From Lachnospiraceae bacterium (GTDB taxonomy: Bacteria; Bacillota; Clostridia; Lachnospirales; Lachnospiraceae): 36,729 nt of DNA. This document shows positions 8,277-15,168 of the stretch, in pieces; position 1 is the stretch's first letter; every line of letters begins with the position of its first letter. The notes under the pieces are model-generated. The model was not told the origin of the DNA and did no database searches. It worked only from the letters and a program-made list of their open reading frames with translations. The stretch spans positions 1 to 36,729 of the forward strand of contig CAJTGD010000048.1 in the NCBI GenBank assembly GCA_910575475.1. The letters are read 5' to 3'. The position numbers were made by a program, and so were the translations under genes.

Positions 8277-8489
8277 GAAAAGCTGCCACCTGTACGGTTG
8301 GATGATCTAAAGATCATCCAACCTACGCATCCATTCGCAAAATCCGTGCTATCGCACTCTTGCGTCTGCTAATGCAGCCGCATTTTGCTCATTTATGCGT
8401 AGGTTGCTAATCCAAAATATCGGTTTTATTGCAATAAATTGCATAAAACTGATATTTCGAATTGCAACCGTACAGGTGGAAAAGCTGCC
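8277..8489. mobile_element. MITE-like element with 13-bp terminal repeats and 11-bp direct repeats
   Basis: ACCTGTACGGTTG (8288-8300) is mirrored perfectly by CAACCGTACAGGT (8465-8477). The flanks are direct repeats GAAAAGCTGCC (8277-8287 and 8479-8489), which look like a target-site duplication. Inside are nested hairpins: GGTTGGATGATC/GATCATCCAACC around 8297-8324, AACCTACGCAT/ATGCGTAGGTT (about 8320-8330 and 8395-8405), and a near-perfect AT-rich hairpin around 8416-8458. There is no coding capacity. It separates the PucR gene from the acyl cluster. Confidence 0.65.
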
Positions 8490-8505
8490 AGTGACAGGTT
8501 TTCTG
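8479..8505. repeat. GCCAGTGRC hairpin (terminator-like)
   Basis: GAAAA-G-CTGCC-AGT-GACAG-G-TTTTC: a dyad flanked by A- and T-runs, so it could stop transcription in either direction. It carries one stem mismatch. An intact version with GGCAG occurs at 30777-30805, after the ABC transporter genes. Here the left half is also present at 8277-8287, on the other side of the MITE-like element. Confidence 0.5.
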
Positions 8506-8573
8506 TATTGTGCGTTCGTACAAAAAGAGTATCTCACAAAACAGTAACATTGGGTACAAATACGATGAATCCA

Positions 8574-8601
8574 GTACATTTATTATATATAATAAATGTA
8601 C
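8574..8601. promoter_or_regulatory. 28-bp perfect palindrome before the acyl cluster
   Basis: GTACATTTATTATA (8574-8587) is followed directly by its exact reverse complement (8588-8601). The right half starts with TATAAT, a good -10, but no matching -35 is visible at 16-18 bases. It lies 75 bases before the thiolase-like start. This fits an activator- or repressor-bound operator, with PucR the nearest candidate; a transcript hairpin is the alternative. Confidence 0.55.
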
Positions 8602-8676
8602 AATCGTAAAGAGAAAAAACCTCTTTCGACAGGAAAAACTTTAGGTGATCAAAAACACCGGGAAAGGAAGTTGATT

Positions 8677-9987
8677 ATGACAACATTAGGAAAGTATGGA
8701 AGAAGCGTGTCGATCATTGGCGTCGGCTGTACCCCGTTCATGTATACGGTGGACAATCCCGAGACAGACGGGCTGACCGAAGGGGAAATGTTCGGTTACG
8801 CGGCGCTCAAAGCCATGGAAGACGCCGGGGTGAACCCGCAGGATGTAGACTTTTATTTTCACGGACAGGCCAGCCCCTTAAACGGCTCCAATTACCTGAC
8901 CCCCAACATCCAGATCGGAAACTGGTTCGGTATGAAGGGAAAGGGCTCCATCCACCATTCGGAAGCATGCTGTACCGGCTATCTGGCGATCGAACAGGCG
9001 GTCAACGCGGTTGCCTCCGGAAAATACAACTGTGTGCTGACCGGAGCCGTAGAGTTCGGTGACAGTACACCGTCTCCGGCGGACAGTGTGGAAACTCCGA
9101 AGCATCCCTACAAGAGGGATAAGATGACCATGGACAAATTTCTGAAAACCACCTCATGGCTGTACGACCGTACTTACACGCGGGGCCTGATGGCTGGGCA
9201 GGAGCTGATCTACGACGACGCGGCGGAATGGTATGTCAGGACCAGAGGGATCACGGCTGAGCAGATGAACAATACCCTGAACTGGATGTGCATTAACAAC
9301 CGGAGAAATGCATCCGTGAATCCGTTGGCGATCGAGAGAAAGACTTATGAATCTCTGGCCGAGGAGGCAGGCATGACTCTGGAGGAATACATGAATTCTC
9401 CGTACAATCCGCGCATGGGAGACTTCTTGCGTGCCGGCGGCGTGGAGCTGAAATGCGACGGTGCGGCGGCGGCCATCGTATGCGCCACCGAAATGATCCC
9501 GGAGATCGCGAAGAACTTAAAGCATAAGCCCATCGAAGTGATCGGCATCGGAAGCGCGGCCTGCGAAGCGACCACTCCTCATTTTGAGGTGCGCGCTACG
9601 GAAGAAGCAGTGCGACAGGTATACGAGCTGACCGGATTGACCGGAGAAGACCTGGACCTGTTCTATGCCAATGACTTTATCATCACCTCCCACCTGGTAT
9701 CTGCGGAGATCGCGGGATACCTTCCCTACGGCGAGGGCTGGAAATATATCTGCGACGGGCGGACTGCGTGGGACGGCGACAGGCCCATCAATACTAACGG
9801 CGGACGGACCTCCTTCGGGCACGCCCATGCGGCTTCCGGGCTTGCGGATGTATACGAGGCATGCAAGCAGATGTGGGGAGAGTGCGGAGACCATCAGGTG
9901 AAAAAGCTGCCCAAGACAACCATGCTCCGGGGATATGGCGGAGCGCAGAATGTTGCGGCGGTTGTGATTCGGACATTGGAGAAATAA
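8677..9987 (+). CDS. Thiolase-fold acyltransferase/aldolase (SCP-x/PhlC-like)
   Basis: A 436-residue thiolase-superfamily protein of the lipid-transfer/SCP-x branch that pairs with DUF35 proteins. The nucleophile position is conserved as C98 in SEACCTG, and the late glycine-rich loop is present as GHAHAASG (H382, H384). The usual HDAF/HEAF histidine motif reads YANDFIITS (330-338), and the C-terminal catalytic Cys loop reads RGYGGAQN with no cysteine. Standard Claisen thiolysis is therefore not assured; acyl transfer (as in PhlACB) or retro-aldol cleavage (as in the Ltp2/DUF35 steroid aldolase) are alternatives. AAAGGAAG precedes the ATG at 8677; an open extension upstream runs into the palindrome. 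It is the first gene of the acyl cluster, with its DUF35 partner 69 bases downstream. Confidence 0.85.
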   Translation: MTTLGKYGRSVSIIGVGCTPFMYTVDNPETDGLTEGEMFGYAALKAMEDAGVNPQDVDFYFHGQASPLNGSNYLTPNIQIGNWFGMKGKGSIHHSEACCTGYLAIEQAVNAVASGKYNCVLTGAVEFGDSTPSPADSVETPKHPYKRDKMTMDKFLKTTSWLYDRTYTRGLMAGQELIYDDAAEWYVRTRGITAEQMNNTLNWMCINNRRNASVNPLAIERKTYESLAEEAGMTLEEYMNSPYNPRMGDFLRAGGVELKCDGAAAAIVCATEMIPEIAKNLKHKPIEVIGIGSAACEATTPHFEVRATEEAVRQVYELTGLTGEDLDLFYANDFIITSHLVSAEIAGYLPYGEGWKYICDGRTAWDGDRPINTNGGRTSFGHAHAASGLADVYEACKQMWGECGDHQVKKLPKTTMLRGYGGAQNVAAVVIRTLEK

Positions 9988-10056
9988 AAGAGTGAGTGAC
10001 TGGGGACACCCGGAGCGGGTGTGAACAAAAACCACGATAATGCGAGGAGGCATAGC

Positions 10057-10467
10057 ATGAGTATCAAATTAGAAAAAGTAGTGCAGAAATTTTATGAGGG
10101 CCTGGAAGAGGGCAAATTTCTCGGGAGGAAGTGTCCGAAATGCGGAAATGTAGAATTTCCGCCGGTATATGCCTGCAATGCATGCGGCAGTTATGAGACG
10201 GAATGGTATGAGATCAGCGGAAAGGCAAAGCTGCATTCCATCGTCCTTCCGGCGGCCCTGTCCTCAAAACCGGAATATAAGAAACTGGGAAAATACGCAT
10301 ACGGCGAGGTGGAGTTGGAAGAAGGGACACGGCTCAATGCGGTAGTCCGCGGCATCAGCAAGAAAAACAGAGCGGAAATGTCCGCGAAGCTTCCGCTGAA
10401 CTGCCACGCATCCATCTTCGAGCGGGAAGGCGGATTCAAGACGGTTGTTTTTGACCTGGATGAATGA
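10057..10467 (+). CDS. DUF35 Zn-ribbon/OB-fold protein, partner of the thiolase
   Basis: A 136-residue two-domain protein: an N-terminal helix, a rubredoxin-like zinc ribbon with C26, C29, C40 and C43 (CPKCG...CNACGS), then an OB-fold ending VVFDLDE. In archaea and actinobacteria such proteins bind thiolases or thiolase-like aldolases and shape the acyl-CoA channel; in the Phl system PhlB plays this part. Placement directly after the thiolase gene supports the same here. GAGGAGG (10044-10050) sits 6 bases before the ATG at 10057. An upstream GTG in frame at 10021 lacks such a site. Confidence 0.88.
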   Translation: MSIKLEKVVQKFYEGLEEGKFLGRKCPKCGNVEFPPVYACNACGSYETEWYEISGKAKLHSIVLPAALSSKPEYKKLGKYAYGEVELEEGTRLNAVVRGISKKNRAEMSAKLPLNCHASIFEREGGFKTVVFDLDE

Positions 10468-10495
10468 TGGGAAAAGTTGAGGATGATACGGAACG

Positions 10496-10578
10496 CCGGA
10501 CCGCACAGCCGCATGAGGAATTATGACGCTTTGCGGGTGCGGCCGGAGCGATATTCACGGCAGATTTCATCGGCCGTG
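10496..10578 (+). other. Two hairpins between the DUF35 and ACP genes
   Basis: The 157-base gap inside an otherwise tight operon holds CCGG-A-CCGCAC (10496-10506) pairing with GTGCGG-CCGG (10537-10546), and CACGGC (10556-10561) pairing with GCCGTG (10573-10578). There is no T-tract. They may set mRNA processing or stability so that the carrier protein is made at a different level. A 19-codon open frame (10467-10526) overlaps the DUF35 stop, but nothing shows it is real. Confidence 0.45.
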
Positions 10579-10624
10579 GGTATGAAAACAAATAAATGCA
10601 TTATAAAAAAAGGAGACGAAAATC

Positions 10625-10864
10625 ATGGAAAGAAAAGAATTAGAAGCACAGGTGATCAATATGGTAGCAACCTCTTACAAGCAGGACGCGGCATCCCTTT
10701 CCACAGAGACATTATTCAAGGAGGATCTGGGCGGGGCATCCATCCAGATGGTGGCTCTCGTATCCGAAATTGAAAACGAGCTGGATGTGGAGCTGATGCT
10801 TGCGGATGCCAGCGGCTGCGCGACCATCGGGGACCTGGTGGATCTGATTGAAGGAGAAATGTAA
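10625..10864 (+). CDS. Acyl carrier protein with variant GGAS attachment motif
   Basis: A 79-residue acidic four-helix carrier protein. The phosphopantetheine attachment serine is S39 in DLGGASIQMVAL, where fatty-acid ACPs have D-S-L: the serine is kept, but the preceding Asp is Ala and the next residue is Ile. The C-terminal helix (TIGDLVDLIE) is typical. AAAGGAGACGAAAATC precedes the ATG. Its place among thiolase, DUF35, phosphotransacylase and kinase genes points to a dedicated carrier for one acyl group, not to fatty-acid synthesis. Activity depends on a phosphopantetheinyl transferase encoded elsewhere accepting the altered motif. Confidence 0.85.
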   Translation: MERKELEAQVINMVATSYKQDAASLSTETLFKEDLGGASIQMVALVSEIENELDVELMLADASGCATIGDLVDLIEGEM

Positions 10865-10867
10865 AAA

Positions 10868-11869
10868 ATGAGTGTATTGGATCAGATTTATTTGAGGGCA
10901 AAAGAAAATCCAAGAAAAGTCGCGTTTCCGGAAGCCATGAATGAAAAGATGATGCAGGCCGCATACGAGACCGGGAAGGAGGGCTATATCATCCCGGTGC
11001 TGGTGGGCAACGGCAGTGAAATCCGGGAGGCGGCCAGAGAAAGAGGCTATGAGGAAAGCGTATTTACCATCGTGGATATCAGCGAGGAAGAGTATAAGAA
11101 GACACTGATCGATAAATATGTGGCGCTTCCCCAGACCATTTTGAAGGAAAAGGCGCTGAACCGGAGAATGCAGAATCCGCTGTACTACGCCATGGTCATG
11201 CAGGCGGTGGAGGAAGCGGACGTGACCTTTGCGGGCATCGACAACACCACGGGGGATGTGCTGCTGGCGGGGCAGATGATCATTGGATTGAAGGAAGGCA
11301 TCAGTACCGTTTCCAGCATCGGCCTGTGTGATATTCCGGGCTTTTCGGGAAGCGAAGGGTCTCTCCTTGCCATCGGGGACAGCGCGGTCTGCACCAATCC
11401 GGACGCAAACCAGCTTGCGGACATTGCGATCTCCGCCTGCGATACGGTGAAGGCTCTTCTGGAATGGGAACCGCGCTGCGCCATGGTCAGCTATTCCACC
11501 CTGGGAAGCGGTCAGGGAGAGCTGATCGACAAGGTGGTGGAGGCGGTAAGGCTTGCCAATGAAAAGCGTCCGGACCTTGCCATCGACGGGGAATTTCAGT
11601 TCGACGCTGCCATTTCCCCGGCCGTAGCAGAGAAAAAGGTGAAGCGGGAGAGCAAGGTGGCAGGAAAAGCAAATGTCGTCATCTGGCCGGATCTGAATGT
11701 GGGAAATGTAGGAGTCAAGCTGATCCAGCAGTTCGGACATGCGGATGCCTACGGCCCCATGCTGCAGGGCTTCAGCAAGGTGGTATGCGACTGCTCCAGA
11801 GGGGCGCCGGTATCCGAGATCAAGGGAAACATCGTGATCAGCGCGGTACGCGCGGCCGGGAGCAACTGA
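10868..11869 (+). CDS. Phosphate acyltransferase (Pta/Ptb family)
   Basis: A 333-residue cytoplasmic enzyme of the phosphate acetyl/butyryltransferase family, which swaps the carrier on an acyl thioester for phosphate to give acyl-phosphate. Family landmarks include an N-terminal KVAFPEAMNEKMMQAA, GDVLLAGQMIIG, YSTLGSGQG, DGEFQFDAA and KANVVIWPDLNVGN. The last group is closer to acetyl-type Pta than to classical butyryl Ptb. The ATG is 3 bases after the ACP stop, and its ribosome site (GGAG, 10853-10856) lies inside the ACP gene, so coupling is likely. With the kinase next door it forms an acyl-thioester-to-ATP module; whether it takes acyl-ACP or acyl-CoA cannot be read from the sequence. 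Confidence 0.9.
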   Translation: MSVLDQIYLRAKENPRKVAFPEAMNEKMMQAAYETGKEGYIIPVLVGNGSEIREAARERGYEESVFTIVDISEEEYKKTLIDKYVALPQTILKEKALNRRMQNPLYYAMVMQAVEEADVTFAGIDNTTGDVLLAGQMIIGLKEGISTVSSIGLCDIPGFSGSEGSLLAIGDSAVCTNPDANQLADIAISACDTVKALLEWEPRCAMVSYSTLGSGQGELIDKVVEAVRLANEKRPDLAIDGEFQFDAAISPAVAEKKVKRESKVAGKANVVIWPDLNVGNVGVKLIQQFGHADAYGPMLQGFSKVVCDCSRGAPVSEIKGNIVISAVRAAGSN

Positions 11870-11885
11870 AAGAAAGGTGTTAAAC

Positions 11886-12998
11886 ATGAGTGAATATAAA
11901 ATTTTAGCCATCAATCCCGGCTCCACGTCCACGAAGATCGCGCTTTTTCAGGGAGAGGAATGCTTGTATTCCAAAAATGTATCTCACGATGCGGCAGAGC
12001 TGGACAAATTCCGGAATCTGACGGAGCAGCTTCCCTACCGCCGGGATATGATCCTGAGCCTTTTGAAAGAGGCCGGGATCACACTGGACGATGTAGACGT
12101 ATTCGTCGGACGCGGGGGCGGACTGCTTGCCATGGAAGGCGGCACCTACGAAGTGACGGAGCTTTTGCTGGATCATGCCAGGAACTTTGCCAACGGGGTC
12201 ATCCATCCCGCCAGCTTAGGCTCCCAGCTTGCCAATGAATTTGCCGAAAAATACGGAGCAAAGGCTATGGTAGTCAACCCGCCGGATGTGGATGAACTAC
12301 AGGACCTGGCCCGGATGACGGGCATCAAAGGGGTGAACCGGATCATCCACCTGCACGCACTGAACTTAAAGGAGACCGCCATCCGCCACAGCAAGTCCGT
12401 GCTCCATAAAAAATACGAGGAATGCAATTATGTAGTCTGCCACATCGGCGGGGGAATCTCCGTTTCCGCCCACCGGCAGGGCAGAATGGTGGACGGGTAC
12501 GACATCGTAGGCGGCGAAGGCCCCATGGCGCCGACCCGCTGCGGAAGCGTAGCAGTGGCCGACCTGCTGGCCTATATCCGGGAACAGGATCTGGACATCG
12601 CAGACGTGAAAAAGCTGTGTACCAGAAACGGCGGCTTCATCAGCCACACCGGAATCTCCGACGCGCTGGAGCTGACCGAGCGTGCAAAGAACGGAGACCG
12701 GTATGCGGAAATGCTCTGGAATACGATGATCTACCAGATCGAGAAATGTATCGGCTCCATGGCAGCCGTGCTCCACGGCAAGGTGGACGGCATCCTGCTG
12801 GGCGGCGGCATGGTACATAACAAGGATCTGGTGGAACAGATCACCGAGACCTGTTCCTTCATCGCGCCGGTCACGGCTTATCCGGGCGAATTTGAGATGG
12901 AGGCCATGGCAGCAGGCGCCGTCCGGGTACTGGACGGGGAAGAGGAACTGAAGCAGTATACCGGAAAAAAAGTCTGGGAGAAATTTGATTTCGAGTAA
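11886..12998 (+). CDS. Butyrate kinase-type acyl kinase
   Basis: A 370-residue ASKHA-fold kinase that makes ATP and a carboxylate from acyl-phosphate. Visible motifs are the N-terminal phosphate loop NPGSTSTKIALF, VGRGGGLLAMEGG, HIGGGISVSAH, GGEGPMAPTRCG and the adenosine motif LLGGGM. These match butyrate and branched-chain fatty acid kinases better than acetate kinase. The ATG at 11886 follows AAAGG at 8 bases; a GTG at 11877 falls within that ribosome site. The gap to the phosphotransacylase stop is 16 bases, so one transcript is likely. The true acyl chain could be butyryl, isobutyryl or something unusual generated by the thiolase-like enzyme. Confidence 0.92.
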   Translation: MSEYKILAINPGSTSTKIALFQGEECLYSKNVSHDAAELDKFRNLTEQLPYRRDMILSLLKEAGITLDDVDVFVGRGGGLLAMEGGTYEVTELLLDHARNFANGVIHPASLGSQLANEFAEKYGAKAMVVNPPDVDELQDLARMTGIKGVNRIIHLHALNLKETAIRHSKSVLHKKYEECNYVVCHIGGGISVSAHRQGRMVDGYDIVGGEGPMAPTRCGSVAVADLLAYIREQDLDIADVKKLCTRNGGFISHTGISDALELTERAKNGDRYAEMLWNTMIYQIEKCIGSMAAVLHGKVDGILLGGGMVHNKDLVEQITETCSFIAPVTAYPGEFEMEAMAAGAVRVLDGEEELKQYTGKKVWEKFDFE

Positions 12999-13042
12999 GG
13001 GAAACTGGCCGTCAAAGGAACGGAACTCTTTTGCCGACAGTA

Positions 13043-13128
13043 AGGAACTGTAGGAAAATAACTTGTGCAGATTGCGCACCCGGAAAAATAGACAAGTCAA
13101 AATGCATAAGTAATTCCATACAGTTCCT
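13043..13128. repeat. 86-bp inverted-repeat element (MITE-like)
   Basis: AGGAACTGTA (13043-13052) is mirrored by TACAGTTCCT (13119-13128). The similarity continues inward: GGAAAATAACTTGTGCA on the left against TGGAATTACTTATGCA on the reversed right arm. It lies between the kinase and DUF1097 genes and could act as a hairpin in the transcript. The ends recall those of IS1182-type elements but differ from the GGGGCTGTCGG group. Confidence 0.55.
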
Positions 13129-13149
13129 AAACAGAACAGGAGTCAGGAT

Positions 13150-13665
13150 ATGGAAGAGAAGAGGGAAAAAAGAATCCGTATGCTCACACTGGCCTTCGGG
13201 ATCGCTCTGATGCCGCCGATCTGGGCGGTGCTGAGTCCCTACATGGGAATCAGCACCGGAGCGGTGGCGCTGATCTGCGCGGGGCTGTATGTGGCAAACG
13301 GAAATCAGAGAAAAGACGCATTAAAAATTACGGTTGGCTTTCTGTGCGGGGATGTGTGGGCAGTCCTGGCAGTCTGGATCATGGAAGCAATGCCCTTTCA
13401 TCCCAATGTGGAATTGTATTGCACCCTGTTTGTGCTGGGCGGCCTTGCGGTCATCATTGGAGAGACATGCTCCAGATTCATCTTCGTGCCGTCCTGGCTG
13501 TGCGGCTGGGCCATCGGACTGACCATCTTAGGGCCGATGAAGGTGCAGGAGTTCGGGACGCTTCCCATCCAGATTGGCGCGGCCATGATCGCAGGGGTCG
13601 TGTATGTGGGGATCGGGGTGGATGCATTCCAGAGGATGCTGCTGAAAAAATTCGGAGTATCATAA
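13150..13665 (+). CDS. DUF1097 family membrane protein
   Basis: A 171-residue integral membrane protein with about five hydrophobic helices (for example ALMPPIWAVLSPYMG, GAVALICAGLYVANG, LFVLGGLAVIIGETC and IGAAMIAGVVYVGIGV). The pattern fits DUF1097, the family of E. coli YcdZ, whose function is unknown. AGGAG lies about 7 bases before the ATG. It follows the acyl kinase by 151 bases on the same strand, with a palindromic element between, so it may be the last gene of the acyl operon and could move a substrate or product. The assignment rests on the hydrophobic pattern and remembered family features. Confidence 0.7.
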   Translation: MEEKREKRIRMLTLAFGIALMPPIWAVLSPYMGISTGAVALICAGLYVANGNQRKDALKITVGFLCGDVWAVLAVWIMEAMPFHPNVELYCTLFVLGGLAVIIGETCSRFIFVPSWLCGWAIGLTILGPMKVQEFGTLPIQIGAAMIAGVVYVGIGVDAFQRMLLKKFGVS

Positions 13666-13884
13666 GGAATAAGAAAGTTCGGTTGCTAGTACAACCGTGA
13701 CAGACAGGAGAGTTAATCCGAAGTAGAGGCAGAGGGAAGCCGAGAGACAGACTATGCAGGTGCAGTTAGTTTTTCTGTGCTTCATGAATAGTTTAGTTGA
13801 CAATATCATGAAGGAAGCAGATGAGGAGGAAAAGTAGATTTTGTCGATAATTTTTAGAGGAATTTTAGAATACAGATGATAAAC
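13666..13884. other. Intergenic, no clear gene
   Basis: Contains the small palindrome GGTTGCTAGTACAACC near its left end and a 27-codon open frame (13754-13837) ending NIMKEADEEEK with only a weak ribosome site. The latter could be a decayed gene end or chance. Confidence 0.35.
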
Positions 13885-13914
13885 AGGGCTGCCGGAAAAT
13901 AGACAGCCCTTTCT
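13885..13914. terminator. Probable bidirectional terminator
   Basis: AGGGCTG (13885-13891) pairs with CAGCCCT (13904-13910), followed by TTCT. It sits between the convergent DUF1097 and flavoprotein genes. The left side reads GGGCTGCCGGAAAATA, like the ends of the IS1182-type elements in this window, so it may derive from one. Confidence 0.6.
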
Positions 13915-13940
13915 CATTGGTTCAAAAAAGATTTTCAGAT

Positions 13941-14948
13941 TTATTCTTTCGCTACATTCCCAAACGCATTTTCATCCGTCTCAAACACCCCTGGATTGAA
14001 TGCCGCATACGGCGCCTTCAACTCCTTCAGATTCTTGATCGTACCGGAAGGCTGTGCCTGGGTCTTGATCTCTGTGGAATGCTCCAGCTTTCCGCCCCAT
14101 TTCAAGCGGGAACGCTCCAGCTCCTTGGGGGTATAGTGCATTTTTATCACGCCGTTTTCGATGGAGACGGTGCCGTGGGTTCCGCATACGACGCAGTCTG
14201 CCGTCTTTCCGTCGTGGGAGATCTGGAGCAGCCGTGTATGGCAGATGGGGCACACGCCTTCCTCCGTGCCTCTCCACCGGATCCGCTCCTCCTCGGTCTC
14301 TGCTTCCAGAGAAGCGACGATGTTCTGTCCCACCGTGGTCATGCGGTCCATCATCTCTTGATTTCCCAGTACAGATTCATGAGCCATTGCCCCATAATAT
14401 TCCACCGTGTCGATCACGTCGATGGCCATCGGGAAGGTAAATTCGTACATCATCGGCAGGGTCAGCGCGATCCAGTTTTCCGTCATGGCTCCGCCCACTG
14501 AGATCAATGCCGCCTGCCGTTTCTTAAAGGATCTCTTATCCGGCAGCGCTTCCTCCGGCTTTCCGGCAGCCACCCCTTCATCCCACGCGCCCTGCCGGAA
14601 TGTAATGTCATGGCTTGGTCCGATCCTGTCGCAGATGGTCTTAAACCTTCCGGTTACGGATGTCTCATAGGTGGGACACGCCAGGATCACAGCATCCGAC
14701 TGCATGACAGCTTCATCCAGGATATCAAAGTCATCATGACGTACGCAATACCCCCGTCCTCTTCCGGACATCATTCCGATCACACAGGCAATACAGCCGG
14801 TACAGTTGGAGATCTCCAGATCGTCCGCCCGGATAAACGCCGTCTCACAGCCCGCCTTTTCGCATTCCATCAAGGCGTGCTTCACCATGATGTCGCAGTT
14901 GCTCATCTTTCTTCCAAATGAAATCCCCAATACTTTTTTCTTTTCCAT
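13941..14948 (-). CDS. Iron-sulfur flavoprotein / NADPH-dependent FMN reductase with Zn ribbon
   Basis: A 335-residue, probably cytoplasmic, protein. The N-terminal 200 residues have the flavodoxin-like FMN-reductase fold (KVLGISFGRKMSNCD; AVILACPTYETSVTGRFKTICDRIG). It includes the Isf-type cluster motif C49-x2-C52-x2-C55 with a further C68, suggesting a 4Fe-4S cluster. The C-terminal part adds CPICH...CVVCG, a probable zinc ribbon. GGGAG precedes the ATG at 14948; a start at 14975 lies upstream of that site. Such proteins pass electrons between ferredoxin or NAD(P)H and a redox partner. It lies downstream of the GPH symporter on the same strand, 220 bases away, and converges on the acyl cluster. 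Confidence 0.82.
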   Translation of the reverse strand: MEKKKVLGISFGRKMSNCDIMVKHALMECEKAGCETAFIRADDLEISNCTGCIACVIGMMSGRGRGYCVRHDDFDILDEAVMQSDAVILACPTYETSVTGRFKTICDRIGPSHDITFRQGAWDEGVAAGKPEEALPDKRSFKKRQAALISVGGAMTENWIALTLPMMYEFTFPMAIDVIDTVEYYGAMAHESVLGNQEMMDRMTTVGQNIVASLEAETEEERIRWRGTEEGVCPICHTRLLQISHDGKTADCVVCGTHGTVSIENGVIKMHYTPKELERSRLKWGGKLEHSTEIKTQAQPSGTIKNLKELKAPYAAFNPGVFETDENAFGNVAKE

Positions 14949-15082
14949 AATCATTCTCCCTTCAATTTGTTTCATGATTTTTCTGATCTGCTAGTACAAT
15001 GTTGCATTTCCGGATGCCGTACAGTGAGTGCGCGGCGCTGTATGAACAGCGATGTTTTTCCTGCTGTTTTTATATACCGCAA

Positions 15083-15112
15083 CCCGGCCGATCATTGTAC
15101 GGACCGGCCGGG
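15083..15112. repeat. GC-rich hairpin between symporter and flavoprotein genes
   Basis: CCCGGCCG (15083-15090) pairs with CGGCCGGG (15105-15112) across 14 bases. It has no T-tract on either strand. It may attenuate or process the transcript that runs from the GPH symporter into the flavoprotein gene. The rest of 14949-15168 shows nothing recognisable. Confidence 0.45.
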
Positions 15113-15168
15113 GCGATGTTGCTGCACACACCCCGATCGGAGGCATACAACTTCTTAAAATCTATATA

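Noticed and set aside
10712..11932. 406-codon minus-strand frame across ACP and phosphotransacylase
   Set aside because: Spans two convincing genes and their junction.
12366..13100. 244-codon minus-strand frame across the acyl kinase end
   Set aside because: Antisense of conserved kinase motifs; no domain.
13660..13917. 85-codon minus-strand frame between DUF1097 and the flavoprotein
   Set aside because: Covers the terminator hairpin; low-complexity Ser/Leu/Cys composition and no ribosome site.
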